Source: Candidatus Microgenomatus sp. (GTDB taxonomy: Bacteria > Patescibacteriota > Microgenomatia > UBA8517). From it: a stretch of 44,289 nt of DNA. The notes beneath the pieces were generated by a model that saw nothing but the letters and a program-made list of their open reading frames with translations, did not search any database and was not told where the DNA came from. The position numbers and the translations under genes are program-made. Location of the stretch: assembly GCA_020724555.1 (NCBI GenBank), contig DYGT01000005.1, positions 39,742-84,030 on the forward strand, read 5' to 3'. This document shows positions 19,843 to 28,036 of the stretch, in pieces. Position 1 is the stretch's first letter. Every line of letters starts with the position of its first letter.

Positions 19843-20358
19843 CTATGTAACTACTTCTTCCGGAATTCTGCTGATAGAGACTACCTTTATACTCAACTCA
19901 CTTCCGTCGGGCGTCTTAAATATTGTACTTGTTCCAGCCTCTTTTCCAAGCAAATGGTTTCCAAGCGGGCTATCTATAGATAGCCATTGTTCTCTAGATT
20001 CTCTGTTGTTCAATGATAATGCATCAAGTTGAGAACCCAACAAATAGATTTCTTCTTTATTATCCACCTCCAAGATCACCTTTGAACCCAAAATAGCGAC
20101 TGTTGGATCCTCAGGCAGCATAACCACTTCTGAACCGCGAAGAGTGGCTTCTAATCTGGAACGCTCGGCTTCCAAATTTCGAAGGTCGAAGTGAAATCCA
20201 CCTGCGTCATGTTGCCAAGGAACGCCTTGTTTATACATATTTGTAAGCTTATCTACAGTAACTTTTAATTTGTTTTCAAGAATTCTCTTAGTCTTTGGGA
20301 ACATCGTGTTTATCTTTCTATCCCTTTCACTATTTCTAACTCTTTCTTTATCACTCAT
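19843..20358 (-). CDS. GreA/GreB-like protein (C-terminal Gre domain, divergent N-terminal coiled coil)
   Basis: C-terminal WLSIDSPLGNHLLGKEAGTSTIFKTPDG; N-terminal helical hairpin without the canonical ENAEY-type tip. Confidence 0.65.
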   Translation of the reverse strand: MSDKERVRNSERDRKINTMFPKTKRILENKLKVTVDKLTNMYKQGVPWQHDAGGFHFDLRNLEAERSRLEATLRGSEVVMLPEDPTVAILGSKVILEVDNKEEIYLLGSQLDALSLNNRESREQWLSIDSPLGNHLLGKEAGTSTIFKTPDGSELSIKVVSISRIPEEVVT

Positions 20359-20558
20359 AACGATCCACCCAAATGAATTATAACTTACTATTTAAAATTC
20401 TTGAATGTAGGTGTGGTATAAGGGACCGAAATTCCCCAAACTATGAGCGGGATGACATTAAGCCCATTTAGCCTATCGGCAGATTGTGTATTCTCTCGGC
20501 TATAAATAAATTGCACGCAGAAAAAAGAAAACGAGGCAGCCAGGCTTCTTAAAATAAC

Positions 20559-20586
20559 GCGGCGGCTGGTTGGCAGCAGCCGCCGC
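20559..20586. repeat. Perfect 10-bp GC hairpin at right boundary of insertion
   Basis: gcggcggctg-gttggcag-cagccgccgc. Confidence 0.85.
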
Positions 20587-20587
20587 T

Positions 20588-21111
20588 CCGCTTTGAAACA
20601 ACGTTCGAATTTGTTCTTGCATCTGTCCGCTCCAAAATGCACCAAGGATTAAAATAAATTGAAAACAGTGTAGAAAAATCTGCCCAAGAATGATCATTAC
20701 AATTCCCAAAAGCACATTATCGATCCCAATATTTAAATTATAATTTTTAAGAAGTAGGTAGATTAATGGAATCATTGCCGGCACCGCATTTGCGACAAGC
20801 AGAACTAAGTCAATCTTTCTGAAAGTCACAAACCAAAGGTGGGGGACCGGTTTGGTCAAATAAAGATCTAATTCCCCAGTTTTTACCCCCCGCCCGAGTT
20901 TAACGACGCTAGGGAGGCTAAAGCTCCAAGTAAGGTAATAATTAATTTGAGCAATAAGAACAAAAACCAGCATCTCGGGATACGAATAACCGGCAATACT
21001 TTTTACATTCCCATAGATTGCTGACACAAAAATTAAAAAAGTAACCATAAAAATAAACGTCGAAGCAAGCGATCCCCAATTATTAGCAGTATAAGCGACA
21101 CTCTCCTGCAA
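20588..21111 (-). pseudogene. N-terminal fragment of ABC-2 permease (COG3694-like)
   Basis: QESVAYTANNWGSLASTFIFMVTFLIF...NVKSIAGYSYPEMLVF...GRGVKTGELDLYLTKPVPHLWFVTFRK...FWSGQMQEQIRTLFQS, then GAAAAANQPP (hairpin-encoded) and unrelated residues to a stop at 20500. Confidence 0.8.
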
Positions 21112-21165
21112 AGAATATTTTGTGTTAGCTTTGAGGATTTTCCACCTGATTAAAAAAACCCCTCC

Positions 21166-21948
21166 TTAAATTCCGACAGATTCATATTGTCTTACTCCTT
21201 TCTTCCAAAGCCAAAATCCAAAAAATATAAGCAGAAATGACCAAATAAAGGCGGAGAAAATACCAAAAAATATCTCACTCGTAATGCTACCCCTTATAAG
21301 TATTCCCGGAATATAAGCAAACGATGGGAAGGGGGTCGCCAAAATTAACAATTTAATCCCGTCGGGAAAAAATGTAATTGGAATCAACGAGCCGCCAAAA
21401 ACTCTGATAACATGAGACACAACATGTCTAATTCCCTTTGACTCAGCTGTCCAAAACGAAAAAGATCCCACTATCAGATTAAGACCAAAGGCACAAAGCA
21501 AAACAAAAAATACTGTTAATATAAATAAAAGTATTTTTATTAAATTTCCCTGAAAATAAACAAAAAATCCAAAAACTGTAAGCGCAAGCGAAATGATAAT
21601 TATCAATCCTTGGTTTCCGAGAAACCTCGTATATAGAAAAACCGGCGCATTAATCGGGCGCAGCAAATAAGAGCTGACAGTACCGTTTTTGATCTCCTCG
21701 GTCAAAAGTCTGGCAAAACGAAGCGCTTCTCCATCCACCAAAACCTGAACTGCGTTGGCTATAAAAAAATAGGAAATCAGCTCACCAATTTCAAATTCTA
21801 TAGGGGATGTTTTTGAAATTACACTCCAAAATAAAACTAAAAGAAAAACCTGAAACACCTTTGCCAAAATTGTAAGCCAGATCTCACTTTTGTAATTGGC
21901 AACCTGCACAAAACCGGCAATCACGGACTCTCTATAAATTTTTGGCAT
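21166..21948 (-). CDS. ABC-2 permease (COG4587-like)
   Basis: MPKIYRESVIAGFVQVANYKSEIWLTILAKVFQVFLLVLFW...NGTVSSYLLRPINAPVFLYTRFLG...WKKGVRQYESVGI. Start re-assigned to 21948; tataat 6 nt upstream. Confidence 0.8.
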   Translation of the reverse strand: MPKIYRESVIAGFVQVANYKSEIWLTILAKVFQVFLLVLFWSVISKTSPIEFEIGELISYFFIANAVQVLVDGEALRFARLLTEEIKNGTVSSYLLRPINAPVFLYTRFLGNQGLIIIISLALTVFGFFVYFQGNLIKILLFILTVFFVLLCAFGLNLIVGSFSFWTAESKGIRHVVSHVIRVFGGSLIPITFFPDGIKLLILATPFPSFAYIPGILIRGSITSEIFFGIFSAFIWSFLLIFFGFWLWKKGVRQYESVGI

Positions 21949-22004
21949 AGCTAAATTATACATTTCAACTAAAAAATCATATAATTAGTCAACGGCTTGC
22001 ATCC

Positions 22005-22079
22005 CCAAGGAAGGATCCTTGGATCCTCATTCGTACACGTAGGCTCGGGGATTAAAACCCGTTCGTCCCGCTCTGCGGG
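22005..22079. repeat. Cluster of three short GC-rich palindromes
   Basis: ccaagga-agga-tccttgg (22005-22022), cggg-gattaaaa-cccg (22046-22061), cccgc-tct-gcggg (22067-22079). Confidence 0.65.
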
Positions 22080-22085
22080 ATTAAA

Positions 22086-22418
22086 ATGGAACACAGGATA
22101 GTTTTAACAAACAAAGAAGCATACGAGCTTTGCCAAAAGCTTAATTTCAAAAAAACCGGCTTTGTTATTGATAAATACACAGGCACAAAAAGGATAAGAA
22201 AAGACAGCCAGGGAGTTACAACAAAAGTTTATAAAACACCGGTAAAAGGTACAGTTTATCGTTTCTCGGCAAAATGCAATCTTGGAGAAGTTGAAAATAT
22301 TTGGTTTGAATTTAAGTGGACTGAAAAGAAAAGCAGATTTGAAATCGAATTCGAAGACAAAATTCCCAAAAAATTCAGAAAAAGAAAAAATATTCCTGGG
22401 TGGGATATTTTAAGGTGA
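22086..22418 (+). CDS. Hypothetical protein
   Basis: 110 aa ORF starting 7 nt after a palindrome; no family recognised. Confidence 0.5.
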   Translation: MEHRIVLTNKEAYELCQKLNFKKTGFVIDKYTGTKRIRKDSQGVTTKVYKTPVKGTVYRFSAKCNLGEVENIWFEFKWTEKKSRFEIEFEDKIPKKFRKRKNIPGWDILR

Positions 22419-22551
22419 TGAATATCCTCCGTGCTAATATAGATACCGGAGGGGTTGCTCGACCTGTTTCATAAGCTGAAACCGTCTTATCAGACAAACC
22501 CAGCTTTTTGGCCAGTTCTTTTAGGAACAAACAGGTAACTTTCCTTTTCAT
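22375..22551 (-). pseudogene. XRE-type HTH domain remnant
   Basis: LKELAKKLGLSDKTVSAYETGRATPPVSILAR is a clear HTH_3 core; N-terminal helix is short and C-terminus degenerates (QEYFFFF*). Confidence 0.55.
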
Positions 22552-22553
22552 AT

Positions 22554-23060
22554 ATGGTGATAGAAAAAAATTTAATGACAGCTGAAACAAAAGCGCGTCT
22601 AGAAAAAGAGCTGGAACGTGTAATTGCTGAGGTGGCAAAAGCTGGACAAAGAATGGGGGATGCTTTCGGTCCGGATTGTGATTGGCACGATAATGCTGCC
22701 GCAGACTTTGCCGTAGAAGAATACAAAAGAATAACTGCGCAAGAATCTGAACTTCGCCACAAACTTCACAACGTAGAAATTATCAAACCAAGACAAGAGA
22801 CTAAAGATGTGGGACTTGGAAATACAGCGGTAGTAAAACTTGGAGATTTTGATGAAGACGAGACTTTTACAGTATTGGGGCCTGACGATTCCAGTACAGG
22901 TAAAAGCCGTGGATGGATTTCTTATGAAAGCCCCATAGGTCAAACTCTTTTAGGCATGAAGATAGGTGAGACTAAAAAATTCCAAATTGGAGATTATATC
23001 CAGACCGTGACTGTTAAAAAAATCCTGCCAGGAGATTTTAATAATGCAGGAGAGAACTAA
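22554..23060 (+). CDS. GreA/GreB-like transcription factor
   Basis: MTAETKARLEKELERVIAEVAKAGQRMGDAFGPDCDWHDNAAADFAVEEY and C-terminal SYESPIGQTLLGMKIGETKKFQIGD. Confidence 0.75.
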   Translation: MVIEKNLMTAETKARLEKELERVIAEVAKAGQRMGDAFGPDCDWHDNAAADFAVEEYKRITAQESELRHKLHNVEIIKPRQETKDVGLGNTAVVKLGDFDEDETFTVLGPDDSSTGKSRGWISYESPIGQTLLGMKIGETKKFQIGDYIQTVTVKKILPGDFNNAGEN

Positions 23061-23084
23061 ATCATATATGGCCGTAGATATTAT

Positions 23085-23495
23085 TTATTTTTTTACAAAA
23101 TTTAGAAATTCTCTTTTCGCGTTCTCTGGCAGCAGGTTGAGATTTCTAACTTTCTCAAATTCAACCCACTGCGGAGAGTACCAATCTTTTTCTGATTGCC
23201 TTTGTTTTTCCGATCCACCCAATTTAATCTCATCGCTGTCAACACTGCACAAGAAATATGGGTCTTTATTACCTCCAGGGTAACTTTCTACCGAAAAAAG
23301 TAGTCTCTCCACCTTACTCGCTAAACTCAATTCTTCATGTACTTCCCTGATAACTGCCTCTTCAGGAGTTTCCCCCTCTTCAACCCCACCGCCGGGAAAA
23401 ACCCAATAGTCTTTCCCTTCTTTTTTGCGATGAATCAAGGCAACTTTATTATTTTTGACAATTACTGCAACCGCGCGAATACCCGTTCTAGCCAT
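23085..23495 (-). CDS. NUDIX hydrolase
   Basis: GGGVEEGETPEEAVIREVHEELSL Nudix box. Confidence 0.9.
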   Translation of the reverse strand: MARTGIRAVAVIVKNNKVALIHRKKEGKDYWVFPGGGVEEGETPEEAVIREVHEELSLASKVERLLFSVESYPGGNKDPYFLCSVDSDEIKLGGSEKQRQSEKDWYSPQWVEFEKVRNLNLLPENAKREFLNFVKK

Positions 23496-23585
23496 TACCC
23501 AATTTTACCAGTTCTACCAGGCATTGCCATATAATAACAAGAACTGGCCAAACTCTGCTTACCAGCTATGCAGTATAATCAAAAC

Positions 23586-24209
23586 ATGAATGTTTACTTT
23601 GTCAGGCATGGACAATCTGAAGGAAATTTAAATGGCCTCCACCAGGGGCCGGAAGTTCCTTTGTCTCAAGAAGGTAGGCAGCAAGCAAAAATTCTGGCTA
23701 AACGCCTAAAAAATATTCCCATTGATATTATCTACGCCAGTCCATTTATTCGCGCCAAACAGACAGCTGAAATTATCTCAAAAGAGTTAAACTTGCCAAT
23801 CGAATATTGGGAAGGCTTAAAAGAAAGAAAAAGACCAACAGAACTGGAAGGACTGCACATAGATGACCCAAAAGCGATTGAGATTAAGAATCAACTGGCC
23901 GAAAATTGGCTAAGAGAAGATTGGAAATATTCAGACGAGGAAACTTACAAAGAATTAATAGACAGAGCCAATCTGGTAGTTAATCATCTTCTGAAAAAGC
24001 ACAAAAATCAAAACGTTCTTTGTGTCTCCCACGGCACCATAGTCAAGGCAATAGTTGGATCAATGATTTTTGGCGAGCGACTTACTCTCCCAACTCTAGG
24101 TAGCCTTAACCATCATTTATGGATTGATAATACTGGTATTACTCATTGTGAATACACCGAAAAATATGGCTGGGGCTTATTAACCTGGAACGATACAACA
24201 CATTTGTAA
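23586..24209 (+). CDS. Histidine phosphatase (phosphoglycerate mutase-like) family protein
   Basis: VYFVRHGQSEGNLNG, IIYASPFIRAKQTAEII, VLCVSHGTIV. Start re-assigned to ATG 23586. Confidence 0.9.
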   Translation: MNVYFVRHGQSEGNLNGLHQGPEVPLSQEGRQQAKILAKRLKNIPIDIIYASPFIRAKQTAEIISKELNLPIEYWEGLKERKRPTELEGLHIDDPKAIEIKNQLAENWLREDWKYSDEETYKELIDRANLVVNHLLKKHKNQNVLCVSHGTIVKAIVGSMIFGERLTLPTLGSLNHHLWIDNTGITHCEYTEKYGWGLLTWNDTTHL

Positions 24210-24214
24210 TATTT

Positions 24215-25045
24215 ATGTTAACAAAAGACGAAAAAGATTATCTAGCAAAAATACCGGCCTCCAAAAAAGTTTCAATCAAACCGTTTGATCCACAAGCCAA
24301 AAGGGCAGGAGATTCGATTGTCTCCAAAATCAAGAAAACTCTACCCGACCTCGAAGTTTTGTTTATGGGCGCAACGGCGCTTGAAATTGCCGGACAGAAT
24401 GATATTGACATTTATGTTTTGGCAAAACAAAAGGACTTTGACAAATATCTTCCAACGCTGAAAAAACTTTTTGGTAAACCAGAACATGTTCATAAGACAT
24501 TTATTGAGTGGGAATTTAAAGAAAACGGCTATCCAGTTGAACTTTATTTAACTGAACCACCGGAAAGACAGATCAAAATCTATGAAATTCTCAAATCTAA
24601 CAGAAAACTGTTAAAAGAATATGAAGATTTAAAATTATCTTTCAATGGCAAAAGCTTTAGAGATTATCAAGGAGCAAAATATGAATTTTACAATCGCATT
24701 TTACCCACTCAAGCAAAAGACTTTTTGGGCAAAGAAGTTGAAATAATTATGGACAGGCCCCTTGGAAGTAAACACCCGAAGCACGGTTTTGTGTATGAAG
24801 CAAACTATGGCTATATCCCAAATACCAAATCCCCGGACGGCGAAGAACTCGATGCCTATTATTTAGGAATAAATAAACCGCTAAAAAGAGCGAAAGGAAT
24901 TTGTATTGCAATAATCCATAGGACTAATGACAATGATGACAAATTAGTTGTTATTCCAGAGGGAATGAAATTATCAAACAGTGAAATTGAAAAACAAACT
25001 AATTTTCAGGAGCAGTGGTTTAAGCATATAATTATCAGGAAATGA
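24215..25045 (+). CDS. Fusion: nucleotidyltransferase/GrpB-like domain + family I inorganic pyrophosphatase-like domain
   Basis: N-terminus LFMGATALEIAGQNDIDIYVL; C-terminus DRPLGSKHPKHGFVYEANYGYIPNTKSPDGEELDAYYLGINKPLKRAKG...RTNDNDDKLVVIPEG. Confidence 0.75.
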   Translation: MLTKDEKDYLAKIPASKKVSIKPFDPQAKRAGDSIVSKIKKTLPDLEVLFMGATALEIAGQNDIDIYVLAKQKDFDKYLPTLKKLFGKPEHVHKTFIEWEFKENGYPVELYLTEPPERQIKIYEILKSNRKLLKEYEDLKLSFNGKSFRDYQGAKYEFYNRILPTQAKDFLGKEVEIIMDRPLGSKHPKHGFVYEANYGYIPNTKSPDGEELDAYYLGINKPLKRAKGICIAIIHRTNDNDDKLVVIPEGMKLSNSEIEKQTNFQEQWFKHIIIRK

Positions 25046-25338
25046 AAATCAGACTTAAAAAAGACAAGTATAGAAAAGCTAGGGGTGGAACATCAAAACT
25101 CTTGGATTTATTCTGTGAGTCCTGCTCTACCCATCTGTTTTACTATCAAAAAGATGGACCAGGAATATTAAAGAGGCTTTACCTAGATAGTATTATTGAT
25201 TTCGAAAAATCTTCTGAAAACAAATTGGTTTGTCCAAACTGCAAAGATACACTGGGTGTATATTACGTTTATCCTAAAGAAAAACGACCGGCATACAGGT
25301 TGTTTGCGGGAGAAGTAACGAAAAAGATCGTAAAGTAA
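25042..25338 (+). CDS. Zinc-ribbon-like small protein
   Basis: CESC...CPNC. Confidence 0.55.
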   Translation: MKIRLKKDKYRKARGGTSKLLDLFCESCSTHLFYYQKDGPGILKRLYLDSIIDFEKSSENKLVCPNCKDTLGVYYVYPKEKRPAYRLFAGEVTKKIVK

Positions 25339-25397
25339 GAACAAATTTAATGAAATGAGACATCAAAAAGTTGCAACAAGGAGGCCTTTGATTTAAT

Positions 25398-25823
25398 ATG
25401 AACGGCTCATCTGCAATAATTATTCACAAAAACAAAATATTACTTTTTCATCGTGATGATATCCCAACCATTCCTTATCCTGACCATTGGCAACTTCCAG
25501 GGGGTGGTATTGAAAAAGGAGAAACCCCACTTGTGGCTTTAAAGAGAGAGTTAACGGAGGAGGTTTCTTTTGTCCCCAGAGACATTAATTTTTTGGGGAA
25601 ACTAAAAACAAAAAACGGACTAGCTTACTTATATTTGTCTTTCGTGGACGACAAAGAAGCAAAACAATTTAAACATGGGGAGGGCGAAGGGCAGGAGATT
25701 GGCTTTTTTACAATTGACGAAGCATTAAAACTAAAACTTCAGCCAGCTATCAAAGACAGATTTATAAAATCAAAATCAGAGATTGAAGAGGCCATGAAGA
25801 ACAAAACTGTCTCAAAACTATAG
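25398..25823 (+). CDS. NUDIX hydrolase
   Basis: LPGGGIEKGETPLVALKRELTEEVSF Nudix box. Confidence 0.9.
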   Translation: MNGSSAIIIHKNKILLFHRDDIPTIPYPDHWQLPGGGIEKGETPLVALKRELTEEVSFVPRDINFLGKLKTKNGLAYLYLSFVDDKEAKQFKHGEGEGQEIGFFTIDEALKLKLQPAIKDRFIKSKSEIEEAMKNKTVSKL

Positions 25824-25824
25824 T

Positions 25825-26088
25825 TTATGTCCTTGTTGACTTCACTGCACCGTGGTTAATCTTTGCTGCAGGTCTGCCGTGAATCATATAAATTGTTGCA
25901 ATTCTTTTTTTGCAATTCGGGCTGTAGATATTCTCTTGCACTTCAAATTTTCTACTAAAAACGCCGGCGCGATCTTCCAAAATCATATCAAGATACATCT
26001 TCTGTAAACTCCCTCTTTTCACCTTTTTATATCTTGCCAATTCCTGCCCACATTTGCACTCAACATCTATTATTCTCGTCTCGGTCAT
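25825..26088 (-). CDS. Zinc-ribbon-like small protein, paralog of 25042-25338
   Basis: CKCG...YLDMILEDRAG...SPNCKKRIATIYMIHGRPAAKINHG aligns by eye with YLDSIIDFEKS...CPNCKDTLGVYYVYPKEKRPAYRLFAG. Confidence 0.5.
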   Translation of the reverse strand: MTETRIIDVECKCGQELARYKKVKRGSLQKMYLDMILEDRAGVFSRKFEVQENIYSPNCKKRIATIYMIHGRPAAKINHGAVKSTRT

Positions 26089-26089
26089 T

Positions 26090-26668
26090 TTATGGTTTAG
26101 CTATTTGGTACACTGTATGTCCTCGACGTTTTCTAATTGACTTTACTTTCATTTGATTCACACCACCAAGCTTTGGAATCAACCGATTAAGTGCACTAAC
26201 CACTACAACCCACAGCTCTCCTCCGGGATTAAGAAGCCCATAAGGAGCAAAAATAAACTCCTGCGCGATAGCCTCATCGCCGATTTTTGCCGGAATGTTT
26301 GAAACAATCAAGTCAAAAATTTTTCCTTTTACTGCTTCAACACCTACACTCCCCAGAACAGTTGCGTTAGTAATATTGTTTTTCTCCAAATTATATTTTG
26401 CATAGCGAACAGCCAAAAGATTTGAGTCAAGCATAGTCACTTCTGCCTGAGGATTGGTTTTGGCTAAAATTATTCCCAGAGGTCCATAACCGCAGCCTAA
26501 GTCTAGAATTGTTTTTGGATTTTTTGTGACAATGGAACGAATTAAGATATCACTTCCATGGTCCATTTCATAAGTTGAAAATAATGTATTCGCTACATCA
26601 AAAGAAAACTTTTGCCCTTGGAAAGAATACTCTATGGTTTTCTTGAAATAGACGTCAGGAGTATTCAT
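26090..26668 (-). CDS. Class I SAM methyltransferase (RsmC/MTS-like)
   Basis: TILDLGCGYGPLGIILAKTNPQAEVTMLDSN...FDLIVSNIPAKIG. Start re-assigned to MNTPDVYF. Confidence 0.8.
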   Translation of the reverse strand: MNTPDVYFKKTIEYSFQGQKFSFDVANTLFSTYEMDHGSDILIRSIVTKNPKTILDLGCGYGPLGIILAKTNPQAEVTMLDSNLLAVRYAKYNLEKNNITNATVLGSVGVEAVKGKIFDLIVSNIPAKIGDEAIAQEFIFAPYGLLNPGGELWVVVVSALNRLIPKLGGVNQMKVKSIRKRRGHTVYQIAKP

Positions 26669-26720
26669 ATAAATGGGTTCCCCTTTGGTATTGTAGCAGA
26701 ATTTTGGGTATAATCTGAGC

Positions 26721-27154
26721 ATGAAGCCAGTTGTCCAAAAAATCATTGTTGCCGGAGTCATAATTCACAGTAATAAAGTGCTTATTATCCAAAGAAGCGC
26801 CGATGAAGATGTATTCCCCAATCTCTGGGAAATACCAAGCGGAAAGCGTGAATCTTTTGAAAAATCCCAAGATGCTCTTGTGCGTGAAGTTAAGGAGGAA
26901 GTCGGCATTAAGGTGAAACCAATCAAACCACTTGATGTTTTGAATTTAAAGTCGAAAAAGAAAACGAAATCAGAGATGCAACCCAAATTTCATTTTTATG
27001 TGAACTTGTTGGCAGGCCAAAAGTTGAACTAAGTGGCGAGCATCAAAATTTTGCCTGGATTAAGAAAAATGAACTTGAGAAATACAACTTGAGCAAGGAA
27101 ACAAAGGAAGTTATCAAAAAGGTATTTAACTTGGTAAATGAAGAAAGCAAATAA
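26721..27154 (+). pseudogene. NUDIX hydrolase with single-nt frameshift
   Basis: IPSGKRESFEKSQDALVREVKEEVGI; after T4 at 26938-26941 the reading continues in another frame as EFKVEKENEIRDATQISFLCELVGRPKVELSGEHQNFAWIKKNELEKYNLSKETKEVIKKVFNLVNEESK*. Confidence 0.8.
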
Positions 27155-27515
27155 AAATAAATCTTTTAAAGGCAGTTTGGGAGACTTTCAAAAATTCAGT
27201 GGTTATTTTATTGGACAGTTTATGGGTGAAAAGGGATTTCCAATTTTGGAGACCGATGAGGTTGAGATTGCCTACAAAAAACTGCCTGAGAAATTCTCAG
27301 AAGAAAAACCTCATTACCATAAAAAAGGTATTGAGGTAAATATTGTCATAAAAGGAAAATACAGGGCACAAGTTAACGGAGAAATCGTTGAAATTTCAAG
27401 TAACGAGTTTTTGGTGATATATCCACAAGCTACTTTGAGAAACATTTCTGCCCAAAAAGGGACAGAACTTATTGTTGTCAAAGCGCCAAGTGTTCCTGAT
27501 GATAAATTCCAATGA
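27138..27515 (+). CDS. Cupin-domain protein
   Basis: EEKPHYHKKGIEVNIVIKGKYRAQVNGEIVEISSNEFLVIYP. Confidence 0.75.
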   Translation: MKKANKNKSFKGSLGDFQKFSGYFIGQFMGEKGFPILETDEVEIAYKKLPEKFSEEKPHYHKKGIEVNIVIKGKYRAQVNGEIVEISSNEFLVIYPQATLRNISAQKGTELIVVKAPSVPDDKFQ

Positions 27516-27531
27516 GTAAAGAGGTTAATTT

Positions 27532-27936
27532 ATGAAACTAGCAACGATTTGCTATTTAATTGATAAAGACAAAAACAGAATTCTTTTAGGAAGGAAAAAA
27601 TACGGAGTTGCGAAGGGAATATTAAATGGCTTTGGTGGAAAAGTGGAAGAGGCTGATAAATCCATAAAAGATGCTGTCATTAGGGAATTCTTTGAAGAAA
27701 CAAGTGTAACTCTTATCAAACCAACTCTTTCAGGGATTATTCACTTTCACTATCAAGACGTCAGCAAAAATGCCTGTGCTTATATTTATTTATGCGAAAA
27801 GTGGGAAGGAGAACCAAAAGAATCTAAAGAGATGGAAGTGGTTTGGTTTGATTTAGACAATATTCCAATTAATGAAATGGGCCGGATGACAAAATTTGGT
27901 TTCCCACATTTCTGGAAAAGAAAAATATTTTGGTAA
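27532..27936 (+). CDS. NUDIX hydrolase (8-oxo-dGTPase/MTH1-like)
   Basis: KGILNGFGGKVEEADKSIKDAVIREFFEETSV. Confidence 0.85.
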   Translation: MKLATICYLIDKDKNRILLGRKKYGVAKGILNGFGGKVEEADKSIKDAVIREFFEETSVTLIKPTLSGIIHFHYQDVSKNACAYIYLCEKWEGEPKESKEMEVVWFDLDNIPINEMGRMTKFGFPHFWKRKIFW

Positions 27937-28036
27937 AGTCATATCGAAATGAACCGGGAGATTTTCCTTACAAGATTTTGGTAGAAATTGGTAAGAAAAT
28001 TTTTGAAGGCATGCACGAAATTTGAAATATTGAAAA

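Larger units (their letters stand above)
15521..20587 (-). mobile_element. Putative ~5.07 kb insertion interrupting an ABC-2 permease gene
   Basis: N-half ends ...QMQEQIRTLFQS(G) at ~20588, C-half resumes (G)FEHLAYQLGNY at ~15520. GC-rich hairpin at the right edge and GC-rich inverted sequence near the left edge. No recombinase recognised. Confidence 0.6.

Noticed and set aside
15521-20587. Group II intron or integron cassette array
   Set aside because: No intron-encoded protein, no convincing domain V, no intI, and no clear attC core sites; left as an insertion of unknown mechanism.
20388-20645. 85-aa ORF spanning the right insertion junction
   Set aside because: Overlaps the permease half in another frame and includes hairpin-encoded residues; likely an artefact of the junction.
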